DNA of 5,354 nt from Fibrobacterota bacterium. GTDB taxonomy: Bacteria > Fibrobacterota > Chitinivibrionia > Chitinivibrionales > JANQEN01. The notes below the pieces were generated by a model. That model made no database searches and was not told the DNA's origin. It saw nothing but the letters and a program-made list of their open reading frames with translations. Shown here piece by piece: positions 1 through 5,354 of the stretch. How positions within the stretch are numbered: the first letter of the stretch is position 1; the number at the start of each line of letters is the position of its first letter. Location of the stretch: NCBI GenBank assembly GCA_030619215.1, contig JAUXBV010000293.1, forward strand, positions 1-5,354, given 5' to 3'. The position numbers were made by a program, and so were the translations under genes.

Positions 1-20
1 AACTGTTTGGTATTTAAAAT

Positions 21-49
21 ACTATAATAATCACTCCATGATAAGTAAA
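21..49 (-). promoter_or_regulatory. Possible leftward sigma-70 type promoter
   Basis: Read on the minus strand, TTTACT (44-49, four of six matches to TTGACA) is followed after exactly 17 bases by TATAGT (21-26, five of six matches to TATAAT). It would drive a gene to the left of the window. In Firmicutes-like gene orders xerC or hslV follows trmFO, but no coding start is visible here. The stretch is AT-rich, so a chance match is quite possible. Confidence 0.3.
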
Positions 50-56
50 TACTTAT
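41..56. promoter_or_regulatory. 16-bp perfect dyad, operator-like
   Basis: ATAAGTA and TACTTAT are perfect 7-base inverted arms separated by AA. The dyad covers the -35 box of the candidate leftward promoter at 21-49, the position expected for a repressor site. The size suits a dimeric helix-turn-helix regulator, but no regulator is encoded in the window and the composition is AT-rich, so the role is inferred. Confidence 0.3.
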
Positions 57-144
57 TAACGGGTGGTTTTTTACTTCAATTATTTTTTCCGGCTGCTGAT
101 TCTTATATGTGAAGAGAACCTCCTGCCGGAGTATTTAAAAGGTT

Positions 145-1503
145 TTATTTCGTATCAGGTATGTTTTCATATATCCATTTCTGCATGTCTTCCAAGGCAC
201 GCTCACACATCAACTCCCGTTTTTTAGCTTTTTTCAACCTCCTTTTGCCGGAAAGAAAGAGCGGTTCGAAAAGACCATAATTAATATTACTGGGGGTAAA
301 CCTCTTTCCCTGTAACTGTGTTACATGCCTGAGTAATGCTCCAAAGGCGGTTGTTGGGGGAAATGTATGTATAGTGTTCTTTGTTATCTTTGCCCATGTA
401 AAGATTGCCGCCATATGTCCGGTTGCAATGCTTTCGGTATACCCCTCGCTTCCGCATATTTGCCCCGCCAAAAAAATATTACCCTTCTTTTTAAACGAAA
501 GGTCCTTCTCAAGGAGTAAAGGGGAATTAAGATAGGTGTTTCGATGTATACTGCCATACCGTAAAATTTCTGCATTTTCCAGCCCCGGAATAAGTCTCAG
601 AATACGCTTCTGTTCGGGAACGGTCATCCTGGTCTGAAAACCGACCATTCCAAGACTCTCCCCTGCCGCATTTTCTTTTCGCAACTGGCAAACGGCAAAC
701 GGGCGTTTCCCTGTCCTTGGATCGGTAATGCCAACAGGCCTGAGCGGCCCGAAAAGGAGCGCTCCATACTCCCTCTGCGCCAATACCTCTATGGGGAGGC
801 ACGCTTCAAAAAAATTCTCATTCTCAAAGTCATGTTTCCTGACCCTGTCTGCAGAAACGAGTGCATCGTAAAAAACGCCGTATTCTTCTTCTGTAAACGG
901 ACAATTGCAGTAATCGGGACTACCCTCGTCCCATCGTGAAGCATAAAATGCTTTATCCATATTTATCGAGTCAGCAGAAACAATAGGGGCTATTGCATCA
1001 TAGAAAGACAGTGATTCGGAAGATAAATTCTCTGTAAGCCAGGCTGTCAGCGCATCTGACGCCAATGGCCCGGCTGCAATAATGCAAAACGGATGTTCCG
1101 TCGGCGGCCTATCGAGCTCATTTATCATAACGGATATTTCAGGATGACCTGCAATGAGCCGGTTAACACGATGGGAGAATTTCTCCCTGTCAACGGCAAG
1201 CGCTGATCCGGCAGGAACCCGCACCTCCTTGGCAACTGCAATAAGGGGGCTTTTCAAAAGGGATAGCTCGGCTTTTAATATGCCGTGAGCAGTGGGAAGT
1301 TTATCTGATTTAAACGAGTTGGAGCACACCAGCTCGGCAGGCAGGCCGGTTTTATGAGCGGGCGTCATTCGTTTGGGCCGCATTTCATAGAGCGCCACTT
1401 CAATGCCCAAATCAGCCAGAACCAAAGCTGCTTCGCTGCCGGCAAGGCCGGCACCGATTACAGCAACCGACGATGAACTCTTCTTATTACTTTTCAGGAT
1501 CAT
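145..1503 (-). CDS. trmFO: Methylenetetrahydrofolate--tRNA-(uracil-5-)-methyltransferase TrmFO
   Basis: TrmFO is a cytoplasmic flavoenzyme that makes 5-methyluridine at position 54 of the tRNA T-loop, using 5,10-methylene-tetrahydrofolate as carbon donor and reduced FAD as reductant. The 452-residue protein is of normal length for the family (about 435-470). The N-terminal FAD dinucleotide motif GAGLAGSEAA lies at 17-26. The family signature AELVCSNSFKSD is at 56-67, with Cys60 matching the conserved Cys53 of the Bacillus enzyme. FEACLPIEVLA (232-242) carries Cys235, matching Bacillus Cys226. The second FAD contact GQICGSEGYTESIATG is at 347-362. No key residue is missing. The start is an ATG close in front of the FAD motif; no clear Shine-Dalgarno sequence precedes it and the next Met (41) would remove the motif. 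It lies downstream of topA on the same strand, but 258 bp of repeats separate them, so co-transcription is uncertain. Confidence 0.96.
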   Translation of the reverse strand: MILKSNKKSSSSVAVIGAGLAGSEAALVLADLGIEVALYEMRPKRMTPAHKTGLPAELVCSNSFKSDKLPTAHGILKAELSLLKSPLIAVAKEVRVPAGSALAVDREKFSHRVNRLIAGHPEISVMINELDRPPTEHPFCIIAAGPLASDALTAWLTENLSSESLSFYDAIAPIVSADSINMDKAFYASRWDEGSPDYCNCPFTEEEYGVFYDALVSADRVRKHDFENENFFEACLPIEVLAQREYGALLFGPLRPVGITDPRTGKRPFAVCQLRKENAAGESLGMVGFQTRMTVPEQKRILRLIPGLENAEILRYGSIHRNTYLNSPLLLEKDLSFKKKGNIFLAGQICGSEGYTESIATGHMAAIFTWAKITKNTIHTFPPTTAFGALLRHVTQLQGKRFTPSNINYGLFEPLFLSGKRRLKKAKKRELMCERALEDMQKWIYENIPDTK

Positions 1504-1532
1504 TTAAATATAATGAGGTGGGTAAAAAGAAA

Positions 1533-1572
1533 TGGAGTATTGGAGTACCGGAGTATTGGAATATTGGAAAAG
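1533..1572 (+). repeat. Degenerate 8-bp tandem array, five units
   Basis: Five consecutive 8-base units follow one another with no gap: TGGAGTAT, TGGAGTAC, CGGAGTAT, TGGAATAT, TGGAAAAG. The last unit is decayed. The array lies about 30 bases upstream of the trmFO start and is mirrored on the other side of the MITE by a three-unit array on the opposite strand. The last base of the array is close to the left 8-bp direct repeat of the MITE. Confidence 0.75.
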
Positions 1573-1575
1573 ATT

Positions 1576-1583
1576 AAAAATAA
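1576..1583. repeat. Left copy of 8-bp target-site duplication
   Basis: AAAAATAA directly abuts the first base of the left terminal inverted repeat at 1584 and is identical to 1716-1723, which directly abuts the right one. Eight bases is the duplication length typical of IS66-family transposition. The low-complexity A-rich sequence makes coincidence more likely than usual, but both copies abut the repeat ends exactly. Confidence 0.6.
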
Positions 1584-1715
1584 GTAACTACTCAGGTGTA
1601 TGTTAAAACACTTGTCATTGCGAGCGAAGCGAAGCAATCCCCCGCATTCGAAAAGATGAGATTGCTTCGCTTCGCTCGCAATGACACTTTATACAAGGAA
1701 TACCTGAGTAGTTAC
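1584..1715. mobile_element. MITE-like palindromic element, probably IS66-type termini
   Basis: The 132-bp element is symmetric throughout: perfect 14-bp terminal inverted repeats (GTAACTACTCAGGT at 1584-1597 and its complement at 1702-1715), then 16 bases on each side, then perfect 26-bp inner arms (1614-1639 and 1660-1685), then a 20-base centre. It is flanked by exact 8-bp direct repeats AAAAATAA. It has no coding capacity, so it would need a transposase supplied in trans. IS66-family elements are known to have ends beginning GTAA and to make 8-bp duplications, so an IS66-type transposase is the best guess; the family assignment is inference. Confidence 0.7.
1614..1685. repeat. Perfect 26-bp inverted repeat with GCGAAGCGAAGC core
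   Basis: Arms 1614-1639 and 1660-1685 are exact complements over 26 bases with a 20-base loop. The left arm starts GTCATTGCGAGCG and contains the internal doublet GCGAAGCGAAGC. RNA from either strand would fold into a very stable stem. Arms of this sequence are, from general knowledge, a dispersed intergenic repeat in many environmental bacteria. It is GC-rich compared with its AT-rich surroundings. No U-run follows on the minus strand, so it is not a standard intrinsic terminator of topA. Confidence 0.85.
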
Positions 1716-1723
1716 AAAAATAA
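1716..1723. repeat. Right copy of 8-bp target-site duplication
   Basis: AAAAATAA immediately follows the last base of the right terminal inverted repeat and matches 1576-1583 exactly. Confidence 0.6.
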
Positions 1724-1725
1724 TA

Positions 1726-1749
1726 CAAATCCATAACTCCATCACTCCG
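1726..1749 (-). repeat. Three-unit 8-bp array, opposite orientation
   Basis: Read on the minus strand, CGGAGTGA, TGGAGTTA and TGGATTTG follow without gaps. They belong to the same 8-bp family as the array at 1533-1572, in inverted orientation. With the MITE removed, 1549-1568 and 1730-1749 could pair at 15 of 20 positions, so the arrays look like the arms of an older hairpin. Confidence 0.55.
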
Positions 1750-1761
1750 ACATCTGTATTA

Positions 1762-4017
1762 TTATGATTTATTCTCGTTACTCTCCGCGGGCTCAACCGT
1801 ATATTCAGCCTTGCATTTAATACAGCGATTAAATATACCTTTCCGTTTTGTCTCCTTATGTACCAGCATTGGAAAACCACATTTTTCACATTTCTCATTT
1901 ATCGGCCTGTCCCATGTTGCAAAGGTGCAGGTAGGGTATGAGCTGCACCCGTAAAACAACTTGCCGCGCTTTGTACTGCGTTCTATTAAATTTCCACTGC
2001 ATTTTTCATTAGGACAGGGAACTCCTATTGTTAAGGACTTTGTATTCCTGCATTCAGGATATTTTGAGCACCCCAGGAATCGATTGTTTTTAATATTCAG
2101 TATTACCATTGGCGCTCCGCATTTATCACATACCTCATCGGTGGACTCTGTTTCAGCTTTCTGCAGCGGCTCGGTATATTTACACGCCGGGAATCCCTGG
2201 CATGCCAGGAATTTTCCGTTCCTGCTCCATTTAATCACCAGGGGAAATTTGTTACATTCCGGACACATGCGGTCGGTAATCTCCTGATTCTGTTCCCGAA
2301 GTTCCTTAATATCCTTTTCGACCTCACTCAACCTTTTTTCAAACGGGCTGTAAAAATTGCCCAGTACACTTACCCAGTCAATATTACCGTCCTCTATTTT
2401 GTCAAGATTCATCTCCATATCTGCGGTAAACTTTATATCAAAAATATCGGCAAACTCTTTTATGAGGATGCCCCTCACCATAAAGCCGACCTCAGTAGGT
2501 ATAAAGCGCTTGTTATCAATCTCAACATATTTACGGCGTTTCAATGTGTCAATAATCTGTGCATAGGTACTGGGGCGTCCTATGCCCTTATCTTCGAGCT
2601 CACGTACAATAGACGCTTCGCTATACCGGGGCGGCGGCTGGGTAAAATGCTGCCTATCGATAAGTTCTTTGCACGATAGTTTTGTATTGACTTCAACACC
2701 GGGAAGACGATCGTTGCTTCCTTCCTTGTCATTGACTTTTTCATCTCTTGCCTCATCATACATTGCAAGGAAGCCGTTAAATTTAACCACCATACCGGTA
2801 GCCCTGAAAATACAGTTATCTACTGCAATATCAATCCTGGTTGAATCGAAAACAGCATTGCTCATCTGTGATGCAAGAAAGCGCTTCCATATAAGATCAT
2901 AAAGTTTGAATTGATCCCGGCTTAGATATTTGCTCACATTCTTTGGGCTAAACTCCAAAGAAACCTGGGAAGGCCGGATAGCCTCATGTGCATCCTGTGC
3001 ATTTTTAGTCTTACCATAGTAGCGGGGCGAAGGAGGAAGATAGGACGGATCAAACAAACTTGAAATTATCTCCTTTGCACTGTTAAGTGCCTCATCTGCA
3101 ATACGTGTTGAATCTGTACGCATATAGGTTATTAATCCCTGCGTTTCCAGCTCACCCAATTCCAGGCCCTCATAAAGCTGCTGGGATATTATCATAGTTT
3201 TTGCAGCTGAAAAACCAAGCTTTCTTGCCGCTTCCTGCTGAAGGGTACTTGTAATAAAAGGAGCAAAAGGCTTCCTTGTTTTTTCGGTACATAAATTCTC
3301 AACAACGGTAAAAGGTTTATCCTTTATTCGATCAATAATAGCTTTAGCTTCAGCTTCATTTGCAATTACTGCCTTATTTTTATCTATTGAAAAGAGCTTG
3401 GCATTGATTGTTGAGCCATCGTGGTCAAAAAGCGCAAGAATTGACCAGTACTCCTCCTGCTTAAAAGCTTTTATCTCATCTTCCCTTTCACAAATAATAC
3501 GAAGGGCAACAGACTGTACTCTTCCGGCGCTCAAGCCGCGGAACACTGTACGCCACAGGATCGGTGAAACCTGGTATCCTACAATTCTATCAAGGATTCT
3601 CCTCGCCTGTTGGGCATTCACCTTATCTATATTTATTTCACCGGGATTTTTAAATGCTTCCAAAACCGCGCGCTTGGTTATCTCGTTAAAAAGGACCCGC
3701 TTCACATTGGTATTACTCTTTTTAATTACCTGGGCCACATGCCATGCAATTGCCTCCCCTTCCCGGTCAGGGTCCGGTGCGAGATAAACGGTATCCACCC
3801 CCTTGGCATCTTCTTTCAAAGCTCTGACGATACGCCGCTTACCTTTAGTTGTAATATACTTGGGTTTAAAATTGTGCTGAATATCGACGCCAAGTTCCTT
3901 TTCAGGCAGGTCAATAATATGTCCCATTGTTGCTTTCACAATAAAGTCTTTACCTAAATACTTGGATAAAGTCCTGCATTTAGCAGGAGACTCAACAACA
4001 ACCAAATTTTTTGCCAT
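1762..4017 (-). CDS. topA: DNA topoisomerase I (type IA, omega protein)
   Basis: TopA relaxes negative supercoils by cutting one DNA strand through a 5'-phosphotyrosine link, with Mg2+. The 751-residue protein (numbered from the ATG at 4017) shows the full family layout. The Toprim domain has Glu9 in VVESPAK and the acidic DPDREGE triad Asp82, Asp84, Glu86. ILDRIVGYQVSPILW is at 141-155 and GRVQS at 165-169. The catalytic Tyr298 is in LITYMRTDST, QDAHEAIRP is at 341-349, and GIGRPSTYA at 478-486. The C-terminus carries four Cys4 zinc ribbons: Cys585/588/606/612, 630/633/650/656, 668/673/691/697 and 710/713/732/735. An in-frame TTG nine bases upstream (4024-4026) is the longest possible start, but it abuts the AAAAGGA ribosome binding site directly, whereas the ATG has a normal 9-base spacing. 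The gene is intact and ordinary. It precedes trmFO on the same strand, as in Bacillus. Confidence 0.97.
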   Translation of the reverse strand: MAKNLVVVESPAKCRTLSKYLGKDFIVKATMGHIIDLPEKELGVDIQHNFKPKYITTKGKRRIVRALKEDAKGVDTVYLAPDPDREGEAIAWHVAQVIKKSNTNVKRVLFNEITKRAVLEAFKNPGEINIDKVNAQQARRILDRIVGYQVSPILWRTVFRGLSAGRVQSVALRIICEREDEIKAFKQEEYWSILALFDHDGSTINAKLFSIDKNKAVIANEAEAKAIIDRIKDKPFTVVENLCTEKTRKPFAPFITSTLQQEAARKLGFSAAKTMIISQQLYEGLELGELETQGLITYMRTDSTRIADEALNSAKEIISSLFDPSYLPPSPRYYGKTKNAQDAHEAIRPSQVSLEFSPKNVSKYLSRDQFKLYDLIWKRFLASQMSNAVFDSTRIDIAVDNCIFRATGMVVKFNGFLAMYDEARDEKVNDKEGSNDRLPGVEVNTKLSCKELIDRQHFTQPPPRYSEASIVRELEDKGIGRPSTYAQIIDTLKRRKYVEIDNKRFIPTEVGFMVRGILIKEFADIFDIKFTADMEMNLDKIEDGNIDWVSVLGNFYSPFEKRLSEVEKDIKELREQNQEITDRMCPECNKFPLVIKWSRNGKFLACQGFPACKYTEPLQKAETESTDEVCDKCGAPMVILNIKNNRFLGCSKYPECRNTKSLTIGVPCPNEKCSGNLIERSTKRGKLFYGCSSYPTCTFATWDRPINEKCEKCGFPMLVHKETKRKGIFNRCIKCKAEYTVEPAESNENKS

Positions 4018-4026
4018 AATTCTCAA

Positions 4027-4033
4027 TCCTTTT
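4027..4033 (-). promoter_or_regulatory. topA ribosome binding site
   Basis: AAAAGGA on the minus strand ends nine bases before ATG 4017 and zero bases before the in-frame TTG at 4026. The spacing selects the ATG, giving MAKNLVVVESPAK, which is the usual TopA N-terminus. Confidence 0.75.
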
Positions 4034-4072
4034 ATGAATAACTAAAATCTACCGTATTCAATGTTCAATTTA

Positions 4073-4100
4073 TGGTATATATACTATATATATATTACCA
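4073..4100. promoter_or_regulatory. TA-rich dyad upstream of topA
   Basis: TGGTA (4073-4077) and TACCA (4096-4100) are inverted around 18 bases of almost pure alternating TA. The site lies about 55 bases upstream of the topA start. It contains several -10-like hexamers on the minus strand (for example TATAGT), so it may be the topA promoter core or an easily melted, supercoiling-sensitive segment. No good -35 box was found at the right distance, so the promoter role is inferred. Confidence 0.3.
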
Positions 4101-4272
4101 CTATTATTTTGGTCATCTAAAATGATTAATTCCACAGAAAAATGCAAAAAAAACTTTTAACCCGATTAATTCATTAACTTTGCATGATTAAATATTAATT
4201 CATTGTTACTGCAAATGTTATTAAAATACGATATATCAAAATTCGTCATTCTGTTTTTAATATTAAAGTAAA

Positions 4273-4300
4273 TTGACTTATGAGATCCCGCGTTTTAAAT
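4273..4300 (+). promoter_or_regulatory. Candidate promoter for the chorismate synthase-like gene
   Basis: TTGACT (4273-4278, five of six) is followed after 16 bases by TTAAAT (4295-4300, four of six). It would give a leader of about 200 bases before the ATG at 4509, and that leader includes the hairpin at 4364-4380. It is the best -35 match seen in the gap on the plus strand, but a weak promoter overall. Confidence 0.25.
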
Positions 4301-4363
4301 GGCTTTGGTAACGATATCTTTTCTATAGTTAAAATCTGTGTAATCCGTTACATCATGACGTGT

Positions 4364-4380
4364 CCCGACTTTTTATCGGG
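4364..4380. repeat. Small hairpin CCCGA-loop-TCGGG
   Basis: CCCGA (4364-4368) and TCGGG (4376-4380) pair around the 7-base loop CTTTTTA. No U-run follows on either strand, so it is not a standard terminator. Just upstream, AATCTGTGTAATCCGT (4334-4349) resembles degenerate dispersed intergenic repeats seen in other bacteria, so this stretch may be an old repeat fragment in the leader of the downstream gene. Confidence 0.35.
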
Positions 4381-4498
4381 GATAATCCAGGTTAAAATTC
4401 CTCCACAAAAAAATTAAAATTTACAGTTTGTTCAGCAAGCAAGTAACTATTTATTTTTATTCAACCAGTTCTAATATTTTCACTTCTATTCAACGCAC

Positions 4499-4503
4499 AG
4501 GAG
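4499..4503 (+). promoter_or_regulatory. Ribosome binding site of the chorismate synthase-like gene
   Basis: AGGAG ends five bases before ATG 4509. This is a good match at normal spacing and it fixes the start, which also agrees in register with the N-terminus of known chorismate synthases. Confidence 0.75.
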
Positions 4504-4508
4504 CTAGT

Positions 4509-5354
4509 ATGATTGGATGTCATTTGGGAAAATTCTTTCAGGTTACCGTTTCAGGTGGATCGTATCAGGAAGGGCTTACTGCCACAATTCAGGGTGTTCC
4601 TCCAGGCATGCTGCTTACCGAACAGGAGATTTACGGCGATCTTCTTCTCAGAAAACCGGGAGCGGATGAATTGTCATCACCCCGTAAAGAGCCTGACCTC
4701 CCTGTACTTTTTACCGGATTAAACTCCGCAGATACGATAGAAAATGCCGGTAACTGCAATCATACAAACGGTACCCCTTTGAGTATCTTGCTCCCCAACC
4801 TTGACCGCCATTTCATTCATATAAAACAGTATCAGGACACCAACAAAACACCGCGCCCGGGGCATGCATCTTATGCATCGTTTATCAAATACGGGCCTGC
4901 AGATGATGCAATAGGTGCCGGTATATTCAGCGGACGCTATACTTCCACCATTGTATCAGCAGGATATGTTGCAAAAAAGATCCTTAAAAAATGTAATATT
5001 GAAGTCTGTGCATATGTAAAAGAGCTTGCAGGTATCTCATGCCCTGATATTGAATCAGGCAAAGCATTGGAATATACAGATGCCTACAAGCAGATGAGAA
5101 GGGATCACGACCCGTTTTACCAGGAAATCTATATAAAAAAACGTATCACAACAGAAATGCGCTTCCTTGAAAAGATGCTGATATTTGCCCAAATAGAGAA
5201 GGAGATCGATGAGATACGCGCTAAAGCACCGGAATTTAAACCTGAGGAGATTCGCAAAAAATACGGTGTGCATCACATCCTGAACTGCCCTGATATTGAC
5301 AGGGCCGGGGAAATGGTGGAAGCAAGTCGGATCGTAGCCATGTCGTTCTGTGAG
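4509..5354 (+). CDS. Divergent chorismate synthase-family (AroC-like) protein, 3' end outside window
   Basis: The first 282 codons are open and run off the right edge. True AroC removes phosphate from EPSP to make chorismate, using reduced FMN. Compared from memory with E. coli AroC, the N-terminus aligns without gaps: GKFFQVTVSGG (7-17), VPPGMLLTE (30-38), LRKPG (47-51), PRKEPD (58-63), NGTPLSILL (87-95), and RPGHASY (116-122) with the second catalytic His kept at 119. Key positions differ. GESHG reads GGSYQ (16-20), so the first catalytic His is Tyr19. DLDRRRPG reads DLLLRKPG (44-51), and GGGRSSARET reads GAGIFSGRYT (136-145). About 55-60 extra, mostly charged residues lie between roughly 183 and 257, before the family-like NCPDID (259-264). 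No stop or frameshift is seen. It is probably a paralog with altered or lost chorismate synthase activity. Family membership is fairly sure, function is not. Confidence 0.8.
   Translation, partial: MIGCHLGKFFQVTVSGGSYQEGLTATIQGVPPGMLLTEQEIYGDLLLRKPGADELSSPRKEPDLPVLFTGLNSADTIENAGNCNHTNGTPLSILLPNLDRHFIHIKQYQDTNKTPRPGHASYASFIKYGPADDAIGAGIFSGRYTSTIVSAGYVAKKILKKCNIEVCAYVKELAGISCPDIESGKALEYTDAYKQMRRDHDPFYQEIYIKKRITTEMRFLEKMLIFAQIEKEIDEIRAKAPEFKPEEIRKKYGVHHILNCPDIDRAGEMVEASRIVAMSFCE

Larger units (their letters stand above)
1504..1761. other. Repeat-filled spacer between topA and trmFO
   Basis: This 258-bp spacer holds no credible gene. It contains a five-unit 8-bp tandem array, a palindromic MITE-like element with an 8-bp flanking duplication, and a three-unit array of the same 8-bp family on the opposite strand. 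Any transcript running from topA into trmFO must pass through the long hairpin. No canonical hairpin-plus-U-run terminator is seen after topA, and no convincing promoter is seen just before trmFO. Confidence 0.8.
4018..4508. other. AT-rich divergent intergenic region
   Basis: This 491-bp gap lies between the divergent starts of topA and the chorismate synthase-like gene and must hold the promoters of both. It is clearly more AT-rich than the genes. Visible items are a TA-rich dyad at 4073-4100, three direct copies of ATTAATTC (4125, 4165, 4194), a candidate plus-strand promoter at 4273-4300 and a small CCCGA/TCGGG hairpin at 4364-4380. No tRNA or other RNA gene was recognised and no credible small gene is present. 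Confidence 0.75.

Noticed and set aside
88..130. TCCGGC/GCCGGA inverted repeat downstream of trmFO as a terminator
   Set aside because: The 6-bp stem has a 31-base loop, and on the minus strand it is followed by A residues rather than a U-run, so it does not fit an intrinsic terminator.
1584..1715. Reading the palindrome as a CRISPR unit or a topA terminator
   Set aside because: There is only one copy with no spaced direct repeats, and no U-run follows the stem on the minus strand; symmetric ends plus an 8-bp duplication fit a MITE better.
1689..1898. 69-codon minus-strand open frame overlapping the 3' end of topA and entering the MITE
   Set aside because: It is out of frame with topA, spans the repeat boundary and has no ribosome binding site or recognisable domain.
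3398..3787. 129-codon open frame on the plus strand
   Set aside because: It lies entirely antisense to the well-supported topA and has no family resemblance. The overlapping plus frames at 1961-2287, 2357-2566, 2582-2902 and 3610-3957 were rejected for the same reason.
4024..4026. TTG as the start of topA (754 residues)
   Set aside because: It directly abuts the AAAAGGA ribosome binding site with no spacing; the ATG nine bases downstream fits both the spacing and the family N-terminus.
4280..4417. 45-codon plus-strand open frame starting ATGAGATCCCGC in the divergent gap
   Set aside because: It has no ribosome binding site, runs across the CCCGA/TCGGG hairpin and repeat-like sequence, and its product resembles nothing known to me.
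5055..5276. 73-codon minus-strand open frame, hydrophobic and Phe/Leu-rich
   Set aside because: It is antisense to the chorismate synthase-like gene; the apparent hydrophobicity is what the reverse complement of a Lys/Glu-rich segment produces.

Overview
The window is a chromosomal stretch from a moderately AT-rich bacterium (roughly 40% GC by eye). It has two genes on the minus strand, one divergent gene on the plus strand that is cut by the right edge, and two repeat-rich or AT-rich intergenic gaps. A topA-trmFO pair in this order is a known arrangement in Firmicutes (dprA-topA-trmFO-xerC-hslVU) and recurs in other bacteria that use folate-dependent TrmFO. The intergenic repeats (a GCGAAGCGAAGC palindrome and 8-bp TGGAGTAT-type arrays) are of a kind common in environmental anaerobes such as Deltaproteobacteria, Nitrospirota and Brocadiales-type Planctomycetes. 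I cannot fix the lineage from this window; an anammox-like planctomycete is only a guess.

Layout. Positions 1-144 are a gene-free tail downstream of trmFO, with a 16-bp dyad that overlaps the -35 box of a possible leftward promoter. Positions 145-1503 (minus) hold trmFO, the flavin- and folate-dependent tRNA m5U54 methyltransferase. Positions 1504-1761 separate trmFO from topA and carry a nested repeat structure. Its core is a 132-bp fully symmetric palindrome with 14-bp terminal inverted repeats starting GTAA, flanked by an exact 8-bp direct repeat, which looks like a non-autonomous IS66-type element (MITE). On either side are short 8-bp tandem arrays in opposite orientation. Positions 1762-4017 (minus) hold topA, a complete type IA DNA topoisomerase I with four C-terminal Cys4 zinc ribbons. 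Positions 4018-4508 are a 491-bp AT-rich divergent promoter region. From 4509 to the right edge (plus) runs a 282-codon partial gene of the chorismate synthase family.

The two minus-strand genes are housekeeping genes (DNA supercoiling, tRNA modification) with their key residues intact. The most interesting gene is the plus-strand one. It aligns without gaps to the N-terminus of AroC, but it lacks the catalytic His of the GESHG motif (reads GGSYQ) and the GGGRSSARET flavin/substrate motif (reads GAGIFSGRYT), and it carries an extra segment of about 55-60 residues. It still has an open frame and a good ribosome binding site, so it is probably expressed with a changed function rather than decayed. 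The second notable item is the MITE inserted between topA and trmFO.
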